This document shows positions 49,375 to 64,000 of a stretch of DNA of 64,000 bases, one piece after another. The notes below the pieces were generated by a model, which was not told the origin of the DNA, made no database searches, and saw only the letters and a program-made list of their open reading frames with translations. The position numbers and the translations under genes were made by a program. Numbering within the stretch: position 1 is the stretch's first letter; each line of letters begins with the position of its first letter. The stretch is taken from assembly GCA_902729315.2 (NCBI GenBank), contig LR746279.1:1936001-2000000 (forward strand), in the 5' to 3' direction. Origin of the DNA: Spirodela intermedia. Its lineage: Eukaryota > Streptophyta > Magnoliopsida > Alismatales > Araceae.

Positions 49375-49685
49375 GTCAGCTTCTCACCTAATGGATTCAT
49401 GTAGCTGGACGATGAGAGAGAAATGAAAGAGAAGGATATCAATTGAAATTTGTCGGCTTCTCAGCTAATGAAATTTATCTAGGTTGACTTTGCTGGCTTC
49501 TCAGCTAACGGATTCATGTCGATGAAAGATGAGAGAGAAATGAAAGAGAATGTATGAAGGACTGAACCCCATGTCTTGGTTGACTTTGTTGGCTTCTCAG
49601 CTAATGGATTCATGTCGATGTAAGATGAGAGAGAAATGAAGGAGAAGGTATGAAAGACTGAAACCCATGTCTAGGTTGACTTCCG
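49375..49685. repeat. Imperfect tandem repeat with ~96-bp unit
   Basis: The phrase GGCTTCTCAGCTAA...GGATTCATGTCGATG, then AGATGAGAGAGAAATGAA, then GACTGAA and GGTTGACTT recurs. Two full units start at 49495 and 49591, and degenerate starts lie at about 49378 and 49455. Confidence 0.8.
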
Positions 49686-51475
49686 TAATCAATATTTGGC
49701 GTCCTACCCAACTGGAAAACAAGAAACGTGTGTGATTGAAGACTTTATAAATTCCTGACCTGTTGAGCCGGACTAGGTCAAACCATTGTTTCATAAAAGT
49801 CTGACCAGTTAACACACTACTAGTCTAAATAAATTCTTCACCATAGTCAATAGTTTTGATGATCAGCTTATTCTCCGTGACCTGCATAGATTCTGTCAAG
49901 GGAAAAAACTATATCAAGAACCCTAAACCCTGAATCATAAAGGAGTAATCTTCAGCCAGCGCAGGTGACTTCCACAAAGGCTCCCACCCAGCAAACCATG
50001 CCGCATCGAACAGTCCGATTATACAAGAAACAATGACTGATTAAGTATCCTGGAGTAGCTCTTATGATGACAATCAAAACTTTTATAAATCAATGACAAA
50101 TGCATCCTGGAGTAGCTTTTATGCAGTTTCATTATGAGAAGTGCCTCGAAAAGGGGTTTGGGCCCGGGCCCAGGCGTTTGGGTGTGACAACGATGGAAAA
50201 GGAGAGAGAAATGATTTGTACAATAAATTTTCCTTAACTGCCTCATTAAAGGAGCATAATTGTACATACACTTTATAAATTGTATTTGTTTCCTCCCTCA
50301 TTTTTTAAGCCTAATTCTATCTTCCCATTGGGTCACTGATCAGGTCAAACCACCCTGGGTGCCGGAAGGGCAGGCCTTTGGGCCTTTTGGCTTCCAGGCA
50401 TAACCTCAGAAAAGCTCAAGCCCGGTCAACCAGGCTAGGCACTGGCAGGGGGAATCAAAAAATTCGATAGCGAAACCAAGTTTTAATGATTCCTATCCAA
50501 AATACAGACAAAGACTGAGGATGGACTCAGAGGCCAAAAGTACTTTAGGTTCAACCTTCAGATTATTCGTTAAATTGCGATGAATAAAGCCAATAGCATC
50601 TAGTAATCAAAGTTTAAATGACTACCACTCACAATCCCAAGGTAGACTCGAAGGTCCAAGGTAGAACGTCTTCAGGCCCCCAGCATCTGGCGATTTAAAG
50701 AGGAAATCAAAATTCTACAGCAAAACTTCCACACTGAGTCAGAAAACCCAGGGTTAAAGGATTCAAGAGTGAGTATGAAGGCACAGGTTATAGACAAAAG
50801 CCCTCAGGTTCAACCTTCAGATCATTCACAACAGGGCAAATTGGCAAATTGGAAGGCTTTCTTCTTCTTGGTAAGTGTGAATCCACCCGCATCTCACTAC
50901 TGTGTGTGAGCCGGATGCTCAGAAATTCCTTTAAATGGAATTAACCGTACTAGATGAAGGGTCCGTTGGGCCCTTCTAGCAGAGAAGTCACCAAATGACC
51001 AAAGAAGAAGTTTTCCAACAAAATTTCTTCTTTAAGTGATGGATAAACAGTGTATTTGCTGTTCAAACAGGGTCTGAGCTTTAAATGGAAACGATTGAGA
51101 GTAATGCAAGAAATAAATACTCTTTCTAGGGCTCAATTAGAAAATTTCCGGATATGTGATAACCCAGTTCTATCATCCAATCAGGAATTTGAGTTGTTCA
51201 ACAAAGGACTGAATGCATCTGAAATTCTTTTATATCCAGAGCTAGTTATATGGAAGGGCCTCCCAAGATCATTCCAGCTTCAGTGCTGCGCATTGATTCC
51301 GTCACTCAGGTGTTAGCCGCACAATTATTTCGATGTAAAACAAAAGTTTCCACAAATCTAACTTCAGAAATGACTTTCAAGAAGATGAGCTTAATTCCAT
51401 TAATTACAGGAGTAATTTCATGGTTCCAGACGAAGAGAGAATCATACCAGATTCAGATGGGGGACAAGATATCTT
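49686..51475. other. Intergenic DNA downstream of the BolA gene
   Basis: No gene recognised. The phrase AGGTTCAACCTTCAGAT recurs at about 50548 and 50806, a weak local repeat. The part near 51050-51475 may include the BolA 3' UTR. Confidence 0.35.
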
Positions 51476-51955
51476 CTACTTGTAGGCGGACTCAGAAGGA
51501 ATCTTTGCAACAATGGAGAGGGAATGCAATCCGCTCTGCAACTCCTCCCGCAATAGATCATAAATGAGCCTGTGCCTCTTCACCAGACTCTTTCCTTCGA
51601 ATTCCTCTGAGACAATCCTCACGTTGAAATGAGTCTCCCCATGGTCATTCCCTCTGACAGCAGCGTGGCCTGCATGTTGATAAGATACGTCCTCTACCTC
51701 CAATTCCACGGGACGAAGCGCCCCCACCAATCTCTCCCTCATCCTCCTCGCTCTACGACCAGAGGCACCGAAACTCGAAGAACTACCATCCAGACGATCA
51801 ATCGCAGATTCCCTATCCGGCACCTCGCCAGTCATAGACTTTCTGGCGGACTTTTCCTCACCTCCCCTATCCAGATTTGATTCTTCCTTCTCTGAGCCAG
51901 TACCCGAAGCAGAGTCGCCACCGTGGGCGTCAGTCTGCAGAGCCTTCTCCGCCAT
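51476..51955 (-). CDS. BolA-family protein (BOLA1-like)
   Basis: A single open exon of 159 codons from ATG at 51955. The BolA domain occupies residues ~67-155. Conserved blocks are RMRERLVGALRPVELEVEDV, SYQHAGHAAVRGN, ETHFNVRIVSEEFEGKSLVK, RHRLIYDLL and GLHSLSIVAK, including the His residues (HAGHA, KRHR) that help bind a [2Fe-2S] cluster with monothiol glutaredoxins. In plants the closest form is the plastid BOLA1, which acts with GRXS14/S16 in iron-sulphur maturation. Residues 1-66 are acidic and Ser-rich (GSEKEESNLDRGGEE) and do not look like a transit peptide. The frame stays open upstream to about 52115 without an ATG, so an upstream exon or non-AUG start could add one. No introns are seen in this exon. 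Confidence 0.85.
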   Translation of the reverse strand: MAEKALQTDAHGGDSASGTGSEKEESNLDRGGEEKSARKSMTGEVPDRESAIDRLDGSSSSFGASGRRARRMRERLVGALRPVELEVEDVSYQHAGHAAVRGNDHGETHFNVRIVSEEFEGKSLVKRHRLIYDLLREELQSGLHSLSIVAKIPSESAYK

Positions 51956-52403
51956 CAGCTTGAACACGATCAAGAAGCCGCTATCCGGGAAGGCGTGAGG
52001 CTCTGCCGAAGGCCTAGCAAAACGAAAGTAGTCCGAAATGGCACTTGAAAACCCTAGGACGAAAAGCGCGGCAGGGGTCTCGGTGTGGGCTGAACTGGAG
52101 TCTGCTGCGAAGAGTACATCGGCGAGCTATCCCGGATCGGCAAGTGCACAGGTCCAGACTTGGGAGAGCAACAGCAGAGGTGGCGCTCGTGTCCTCAAAT
52201 CTGGGATCAAACGGTCGCAGCCTCACCCTTCAGTGGAGCAACTGCCTGTACTTCACTTCGGTTCAGAAACAGACTGGAAGGAGACGATCTCCCGCAAGCT
52301 ATCCAGCAGGATGGCGACGCTCAATCCTGCTGATGGATCTTCCCTGTATCATCCCCCCTTCTCATGCTTCTGGGAATCGACTTCCTGCATCTCCGTCCAG
52401 CAA

Positions 52404-52457
<54 letters not shown>

Positions 52458-52480
52458 GGCTAGAAAACAGTCTGAAGCTG
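51956..52480 (-). promoter_or_regulatory. Presumed promoter and leader of the BolA gene with a (GA)n tract
   Basis: GC-richer than its surroundings. A perfect GA run at about 52410-52447 lies about 450 bases before the BolA ATG. CT/GA tracts near starts are common in plant promoters. Plus-strand ORFs here (52038-52485) look like chance openings. Confidence 0.4.
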
Positions 52481-52485
52481 GTTAA

Positions 52486-52770
52486 GAATGGCACTATTCA
52501 TGTATTAATATATATATATCTATATTACAACTTAAACCCTTGTTTACATTTTAATTACATAAGACCCTTTACGGCACACACCTGCAGAATTAGCAGCAAG
52601 GTCAAAACTTCATCAAATATGTTCCTGACAGCCGAGTCCAAGCCCAGGGGCATACAACATTTTTCGAACTGAAAAGCCTCCGAATTCTTTTAATATGTTT
52701 CATGAACATTTATTAATTAATTAATTAATATAATATAATTACATAATTATATTTTAAACATGGTAATTGG
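52486..52770. other. AT-rich spacer
   Basis: No gene seen; contains a short (ATTA)n-like run near 52711-52728. Confidence 0.4.
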
Positions 52771-53215
52771 TCTAATCATCTTCCATGGGACAATTATTTT
52801 TTTATTTCGCTTCTATCCCGAAAAGATCGGCCATTTCTGGGCTTTCTTCCGACAAGCCAACAAAGAAATTCGGCCCATTCAATACCTTATTTTGGGCTTG
52901 CATTTATGGGCTTTTTTCTAGCAGCCCAGTAACTTCTTCATTAAGGACCCACTATTCAGCATGGCCCGTCTCCAGAGCCACCCGATGGCTTCAAAAGGAG
53001 GTCCCACGTCAGCGACCACGTTTCAGGCTCTTGCGCCGACCGCCGGCTTATCCGGGGAGGGATGGATGGGACGTGATTAGGCGTCGGGACTCGCACGCCT
53101 GAACGAATATCCACGCGGAGGATATAACCGCACCGCCCCAAGGCTTTGGCTTCTGCTGCCGTAAAGCTTGCTAAGGAGAGAGAAACATGTCTGCAGTCGT
53201 GGGCAAGTATGCAGG
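52771..53215 (+). promoter_or_regulatory. Promoter-like region with repeated GGGCY motifs and a short ORF start
   Basis: Several site II-like motifs (TGGGC/GGCCCA types near 52838, 52873, 52892, 52908 and 52924) are followed by a TATA-like GGATATAACC (about 53118-53127). An ATG at 53187 then starts MSAVVGKYAG, ending at a possible donor (GCAG|GTAGAT). No downstream exon is recognised. It could be the promoter and first exon of a gene that has since been lost. Confidence 0.3.
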
Positions 53216-53985
53216 TAGATAAGCACTTAAAGCTCTTCTCCTGTAGGTTCTTTGTAGCCTCTCTCTCTCTCTATCTCTCTCTCTTTCAAGTTGAAACACA
53301 TCGCATGTAGGTAGAGGACCCACGCAAGCACAGTGCATCCCAATGAAGCCATGCCACGTGTGCATGTAGCAAGCTCTAACGATCAACTTGGCATGCTCAC
53401 GAACTACGGACAATAATCTCCAAGATTCTTAGAACATTTTAAAATAAAAATAAATTAAATAATTATATATCTAAAAAGTACACATATATATATCATCAGA
53501 TTAGCTAGTGGAGACAGCTTAACCAGTGCTGCTCAAAGTTCAAAGTTTTATCCACCTAATGGTTCTCAAGAAACAAAATCAAAAGATCAAAAGCCTCTGA
53601 GAAGCAAGGAGGTGAATGCTAAGCTCAATAACATTGTAACACCACTGTAAATATTTTGTGGTCTTATCGTGTGGCCATCTAGAGCTAGTAATCTTGAAGG
53701 AAGAAGTAGGATATTTATTTCATTCATGGCCCTCTAAAGTTCTAAAACTTGAAGAGATTTTGAGGAAAATCTTAAATTAGTTGGAGCTGTGAAACTTAGT
53801 AGATGGTTGAGTCTCTGAATCATTGTGTAAACCATTAAAGACTGGGTAGAATACATGGAAATGTCCCTTAAAGAGTGGAATAGGTCAGGAGGACCAAACT
53901 ATTACTAAATTATGGTGCTTTAATCTTAACTGTAATTTGAAATTACTAGAAACCAAGAGCCAAATAAAAGAAGAGATAGAAACCA
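53216..53985. other. Intergenic, CT tract at 53260-53285, otherwise nothing recognised
   Basis: A CT/CTAT tract is present; the remainder is AT-rich and may be part of the copia relic that follows. Confidence 0.4.
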
Positions 53986-53989
53986 ATTT

Positions 53990-54370
53990 ATTCCTTTCCC
54001 CTCCTGTTTCATCTACCTAGCCTTCTAGTGACCTAACATCATCCACATAAATAATAACATAAGTCATATCATGTTGAGAATACATAAAAGAAAATTAGTT
54101 ATTAAAACCAATGTGTTCAACTTGAAGAATTAAACTTTGGGATACATTTTTAGAATGTAGAGATATTTGGGAAGATGTGATCCACTTTATCTTTTTTTAA
54201 GAGGTGTTAGAATAGATGAACTATGATGATAATGTCCCCATCCAAAAATGCATTACTAAAATTTAGTTGACTAAATGACTACTTATGAGAGGCAAGCCCT
54301 CTAACTGTAGTGCTAATTGTTGTCTCTCAATATGATGAAAGGTCTTCGTGTAGTCTATAACTTCTCATTG
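53990..54370 (-). pseudogene. Ty1/copia reverse transcriptase remnant
   Basis: On the minus strand the translation gives DYTKTF (compare DYxETFAPVAK) near 54350, QLNFSNAFLDGDI (compare QLDVKNAFLHGDL) near 54260, and TYVIIYVDDV (the copia catalytic YVDD box) near 54040. Stops and frame changes separate the blocks. Sequence on either side is probably part of the same relic but has no readable motif. Confidence 0.75.
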
Positions 54371-56699
54371 GTGAAATACGTTGACATTACGCCAAGCCTT
54401 CTATGTAGCACTTTATCCAATTGTTACGTTTGATGCCCAATTACATCCAACTACTTAATGTTAGAACAATAAGGACCAGAAGTCCATGTTCCATTTTATA
54501 GGGGCTATTAAATAATACTTTCAAAGTAGTTCAAGTGAGTAAATTGGCTTACATGAAATTTAATTTCATTTACACAGTACTATTGGGTTTAAGGCCGCAC
54601 ACAGATTAAGAAGCAAGAGTTTAAATTGCTATTGACAGTAACCACAATGATTTTTGTGATCCCTTTGTTTGATCTTAACTTCTCTTGAGCCTCCTAGAGA
54701 AAAATCTTGATCACTTTAAGCTTTTTATAGTGATTTTTTCTCCTTTAAATATCCACTATGTAAGAATAACTCATTATTGGGTTCCACTAGACCAATGCTT
54801 GGTAATAATTGTTAACTACCTGGCTCAAATCCCTTAAATCTTGCCTAAAATTTTTGTTTTATATTCCTAGACCTATGTAGGCAAAAATTGACTATAATGC
54901 TCAGCTCACTTGGGTATTTAAGTCAAATCAAATTAAAAGTTCATACCACACAACAAAAGGAAAATATCATCATTGACTTTTCTTGATATTTAATGAAGAC
55001 TTGAATCATCTCCATTTATTCAACAAAGAGAAATTTGAATTGTGCTTGATTTTATTTTATTTTTTCCTATTAGACAGCTATCTAATTGTAGAAGATGTTG
55101 TTTTAGAAATCACATTGAAGAATATCAACATTGGATGAAGATTCGTTCCTCACATTATTTCCTTGTCAACATTGGAAGAAGCTTTAAGTTTTGCTCAAAT
55201 TGATGAGTAATTTTGAGCAAAACCCTTTAGGAAGAATTACATGATCTTAGTGTAGCAAAGAATGATGTATAGTGGTGGTTAGTTGTTGGACCAAGGCTGT
55301 ATTTATAAAGATATTCAGATCACACCCTTCACCTACTTTTTCCAATTATTCAATGCTAAAATGTATAAATAGAAATTCAAATGGTCAAAAAAAAATATGA
55401 GGCATCCTTTAACGATTTCATAATCCTCTAATGTCAAAATAATAAATAGATTCATGAAAATTGAACATAGATATTTGAAGTTATTGGTTCACACAATAAG
55501 AATAGATTATTATTTAAACGATATCATAAATACATACATGTCACACTAAAATAATAATTATAAAGCCGAATTATGACCACATAACCTCAAATAAAATATG
55601 AATACAAATTATATTACTAAATCTTGATAACAATGTTTGACATGAATTGATATTAATGTTTGACATGATTACTACAAAAAATTTGAGATATCCGAAAATC
55701 CTTTTTTAGTCTTCATTGGTAACTAGAAAAATTTGAGAGGTCATTTATCTAGTTTTGATTCAAAAAATTAATTATCTATCGAAAATAATTATAATTAATA
55801 ATTTCAAATCATGTGCATCTAGTATGTTGATATTTTCATACCAATAGCTTACTTCAAAAATTCATACATAATATATTCTTCTCTTAATAATATTTTACTG
55901 ATAATAACATTAAAAACATTTGTTGAACTATATTCTTCTCTTGATGTCATTATTATGAATTTATACATGTTTAATTTCATGCATTCGTCCAAGAAATCAC
56001 TCATATGAAGTATTAAGTATAATTTGATACATTTATATTAATTATATGTTTTTCTCATACCAAAACCTTTTAGGATAACTAAGGCTCCTGAATTCCACAT
56101 GCATACGTAGAGAGATGTTGAGACTATAAAGTAGTGTAAATAAAGTAAGAGAAAGTAATATATTAGAATTTTATGTTACTAGGTTATTACGTGTATGTGA
56201 GGAATGTAGCCATACGAGGGGTAGGATGGGTGATAAATTAATTAAATCAAACAATGACAGAGCGGCCTGTAATATAGAATGCACGGACTAAAAATCGTGA
56301 CAGAAAATGTGATATGGAACGCTTTCAACACGTTCGTTTAGCCTACTCCCTAAAGAGTGAACCCTTTACTGTTCAGATTGAAGAAAGATCAAAGCCTTAG
56401 AGGAAGAGTGTTAGTTGAATATGCATATAGTTTTGATAATGATCAAATCTACATGTAATTTAATAAAAACCTAAAATTTTCAATTTGTTGTGCCACTTGC
56501 TGGATTGTGTTTGTCTTTAAAATAATTTTTCAACGAGGACACACATACCTATACCTCAGGCAGAAATTTAGGTCTAAAACCATATGAATGATCAGGTGTT
56601 GAACTTACTTTTGTAGCATAAGATGCTTTCTGAATTTAATCCCCAAATAGTGATTTATGATGATTGAGATGACCACGTGATAATTCAAATACTGAACTT
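54371..56699. other. AT-rich intergenic DNA, nothing recognised
   Basis: No ORF above background and no recognised repeat. Possibly decayed copia and spacer. Confidence 0.4.
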
Positions 56700-57721
56700 G
56701 CATCAGCTGACCTGAATTGTGAGAACTTGATTAATATTATTATATTAATAAAATAAATATTCTTGATTAGTATTCTCATGATGATCAATACATTTAATCC
56801 ACGATTTGTTAAATCATTTTTAATTTGATATTTGAATTGATGCTTTAATGCAAGCGATGCACATGGTTATGAAACAAAAGTTTTATGAATAAGAATTTTA
56901 TGTTTGTATCTTGAATTAAAATCTATAGGATATGCCATTTGAACTAAGATCGTTGAACATTTCTATGATTTTTCAATCCAGGTCAGTTAGAGTCTTCAAT
57001 ACGTCATCACTAAAACCAAACTATAATCGGATGAGGGTAGCCATAATTAGTATCCAAGAATGATCATTTTGATTTCAAACTAATTTAAGTAGGATGTTAT
57101 TCGGTGTGAGAATAAAAACAAATTAAATGATCCATCAAACCAAGATTGAGAAAAGTTATTATAGGAAAGTTGTTTGTTGGATAGAGAAATTGTAAAATAT
57201 GGAAGCTGAAGTGGTGACCAGTCTATCTCCTAGCATGGATGTTATGCTGCAAGGAGCTTGAGAATCTTTGTATTCATTATGCATCTGAATAGATTTTATT
57301 TTTTTTTAGATATCTACCATATAATCTTTATGATTTTCTTACAGGAAAATAATTTTCTATAGATTATTATGATGTGTGGCAAAGACTGTTGTTGTCGTCC
57401 AGACCATTCTAAGTTTATATTTTTAGAGGTGCCTACAAATACGAATAATAATTTACATGAAATTATTTTCCTATATGAAATGAAATGGCAACTACACTAA
57501 TTTCAATTTTTTATAATTTGATTATCCTGGCATCATTTTTCTTTGATAATTTATTCCAATAGTCATTATAATTTCTCACAGCAGGCTAGATTTACTAAAG
57601 AACTCATTTACAAGAATTAGTGTTGAAAACATATTTCAAAGACCATCATATGAGGGTGTGATGACCAGGGCTGTTGGGTGACTAATGAAGCCTACACTAA
57701 TGGCCTCTCTCTCTTTCTCTC

Positions 57722-57752
<31 letters not shown>

Positions 57753-58290
57753 GTTGCCCGCTGACGTGATAGGTTGGAATGTTTGTTGTGGGTCAATGGG
57801 GCTTCCAAAGAAAGACAAGGGACAACACCTACAGAGTGCTTGAAGATTATCATTAATGAATTCTATAAGGGAGTTACACACTTGCGGAAGCAAATCTGAA
57901 CCTATATATATGCAGGAAATATCAGAAGAAAATACCAAAAAGTTGGTGTGGACCACCTCTATCAGTCCACAAGAGAGCCATCAAGATGGTCCCTTTAGCC
58001 TCAAGAGATTCAACAATAGCCCAACAGATAGAAATGAGTAGAGAGAAGAATAATAGAAGAATGATTCACCATTAATCTAATGGGATAAGGATACATTACA
58101 GCTTTCTTTACTGGGGTTCAAAAAAATAAGGCCCGTCCACACATGGTGCGGGCGGAAACAGCCCGCGTCACCTCCCCCAACCCCAACCCCCCCCGCCAAC
58201 TGGCGGTTACGCGTCATCATCTCCCTCGCGTGTGACACCCCCCAACAACCAACAATTCTCTCGATAGCTTCCTCAGTCTAAAGCCGATCT
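56700..58290. repeat. Segmental duplication, copy 2 (paired with 45990-47340)
   Basis: Shares AATATTCTTGATTAGTAT, AATACATTTAATCCA, AATATGGAAGC, a CT tract (about 57704-57752), GCTGACGTGATAGG and GGGTCAATGGGG with copy 1, in the same order. It then carries about 400 bp absent from copy 1 before meeting the minisatellite. Confidence 0.75.
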
Positions 58291-58510
58291 TTCGCCGGAG
58301 TCGGTAGAAACGACGGTATTGCCGTGCGTTACGGGAGAGCTGTGGGGTTGCTGGCGGTGAATCCTCCAGAGACCTGCTCGCCGGAGGCGGTCGAAACGAC
58401 GGTATTGCCGTGCGTTAGGGGAGAGCTGTGGGGTTGCCGGCGGTGAATCCTCCAGAGACCTGCTCGCCGGAGGCGGAGGAGATGACAACCTTGCCTTGTG
58501 TCGGGGTGGG
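58280..58510. repeat. GC-rich minisatellite, ~86-bp unit, nearly three copies
   Basis: CGCCGGAG starts at 58293, 58379 and 58465, exactly 86 bases apart. The unit contains CGACGGTATTGCCGTGCGTT, GAGAGCTGTGGGGTTGC and TGAATCCTCCAGAGACCTG. It is more homogeneous than the related array at 47340-47835 and ends about 240 bases before the SBT-c start codon. Confidence 0.9.
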
Positions 58511-58539
58511 AGCTTTTGGTTGACTCACAGAGGATTCCT

Positions 58540-58744
58540 TGTTGTTTCCTTTTCTGCGATTGTTGGTTGACTTTGGCACGACATGACGTTGATTTAGGAT
58601 ATCGCTCAGGGCTAATTAAGAAGGGACGGGCCCAATCCCGAAAACCAATTATAAACAGGGTTTACGTCCTCACGAATCAGAACCAGGTAGATATCCTCTC
58701 TCAGGTCGGTGGGCCGAACGGAGAAGAGAACTGGAGCTTTCTAA
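58540..58744 (+). promoter_or_regulatory. Proximal promoter and 5' leader of SBT-c
   Basis: Collinear with 15331-15558. Contains the W-box core TTGACT within TTGGTTGACTTTGG (about 58563-58576), TATAAA (58650-58655, about 90 bases before the ATG) and GGGCCGAACGGAGAAGAG in the leader. Confidence 0.5.
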
Positions 58745-62930
<4,186 letters not shown>

Positions 62931-64000
62931 GCTTGTTACACTTCCTATGCTAGCGTGCGTGTGGGATGATCGGCTAGCATGGCTTGGTTTCATGAAGCTT
63001 GAACTGTCGACATGGCCAGTGGTCATCTAATAGTTTTCACAATTCCACATTTTAGCTGTGAAATTTTCTAGAAGAGAGATTCCACTGAAAATCTAATAAT
63101 TCTAAGGCAGATGATACTTGAGTGGGATGATGCTTATTAAATATTGTAAGGTATTTAAAATATTAGAAGTGGTATTCAATAAATATCATATTTTGCTAAT
63201 AGGCTTCGACAGGTGCAGAGTGAATCTCATTTTGGGTGGTTTTTTCTTTCTCCAGCTCTTGAAAGCATGATCTGAACGAATTTAAACTTTGCAGGGCCAA
63301 CATCTCCGTAGCCAAATTTACAAGCCCATATTTTGAGCATAAACTATACCCTATTTAACACATTTATTAGATACATATATATATCATCCTTTCTAATGGT
63401 GAAAATTGGCAATGCTTGGGCTTGACCTCATTATTATATTTTCTCACATGTTTTTAGTCATCATATTGCATTGTTTCAATATTCACTCAATGTACATATC
63501 CTATTCAAAATAATAGCCAACTCAAGCTTAAGCACCATCCTATCTTAGCTTCCAGGTTTATGTTTTAAAAAGAAGTCTGCATAACAATATTGATGTTATG
63601 CCTTCATGATCACATACATTCATTCCAACTGCAACATATTAGCACTAACCATAAGATAACTTTTTTTCTTGATGGGGCAATGTATGAACAATGAAAGGGT
63701 TTGGTTTATTTAATATACAAATAAATCTAATGTGATCAATAAGTAATAACATAATTAAGTTAACTTCCTTACTATTAATTATTGAAGTAATTAAATAAGA
63801 GAGACACATTATATGTGGTTGACACTCAGCCTTCTCTTGGTCCCACTATCTATAAATAATACAACAATTAATTACAATTCATCAACTTGTTCCACTAGGC
63901 TTGGGCTTTCCCAGCCTAAATGCTTTCAGCATTCAGTTCTAAGTTCACAACTCTAGGTAATCAAGCATGTAACCTAGTGGTCACTAGTGGTTCTTTATTT
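62931..64000. other. 3' flank of SBT-c and spacer
   Basis: Similar to 19851-20420 up to about 63660; after that AT-rich spacer with no recognised gene. Confidence 0.55.

Noticed and set aside
52038-52485. Two overlapping plus-strand ORFs ending in Glu-Arg repeats
   Set aside because: They end in the GA microsatellite, overlap in different frames and lie in the likely BolA promoter; no motif.

Overview
The window is nuclear DNA of a flowering plant. Multi-exon genes with GT-AG introns, plant subtilases, a plant heavy-metal-associated (HMA) protein, long-LTR Ty3/gypsy elements primed by tRNA-Asp and many CT/GA microsatellites all point that way. The GC-rich third positions in the subtilase exons suggest a monocot, but this is only an inference. 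Gene-sized GC-rich islands lie in long AT-rich intergenic DNA full of old transposon debris.

Genes. Three tandem, same-strand subtilisin-like protease genes of the SBT5 (AIR3-like) type dominate: SBT-a (1-1603, 5' end outside the window), SBT-b (15559-19850, 11 exons, intact, 773 aa) and SBT-c (58745-62930, identical exon lengths, but an in-frame TGA in exon 4). SBT-b and SBT-c also share promoter and 3' flanking sequence, so they are segmental duplicates now 39 kb apart. Between them lie a small HMA-domain gene (48146-48702, plus strand) and a BolA-family gene (51476-51955, minus strand). A GC-rich minisatellite of about 86 bp occurs upstream of SBT-c and again upstream of the HMA gene, within a duplicated block.

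Mobile elements. Most of 21.5-45.4 kb is nested LTR retrotransposons. Element B (21553-34124) is a decayed chromodomain-carrying Ty3/gypsy element. Element A (21841-29384, target duplication ATCAT) inserted into the 5' LTR of B. Element C (35177-45439, target duplication CCCCT) belongs to the same Athila-like family as A and carries gag, protease, reverse transcriptase, RNase H and integrase, broken by a frameshift and stops. A has kept gag, but its pol region is replaced by an unrecognised acidic ORF, so it is probably a non-autonomous partner. Older relics include a minus-strand LTR fragment (6645-7297), an Athila-like protease remnant (7445-7666), a heavily decayed solo LTR (8560-10497) and a Ty1/copia remnant (about 53990-54370).

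The most unusual items are a dimeric 5S-rRNA-derived retroposon with an A-rich tail and a 19-bp target duplication (9179-9442), the gag-plus-unknown-ORF element A, and the SBT-c codon change that creates both a stop codon and a frame-preserving alternative splice acceptor. All comparisons were made by eye; no database search was run.
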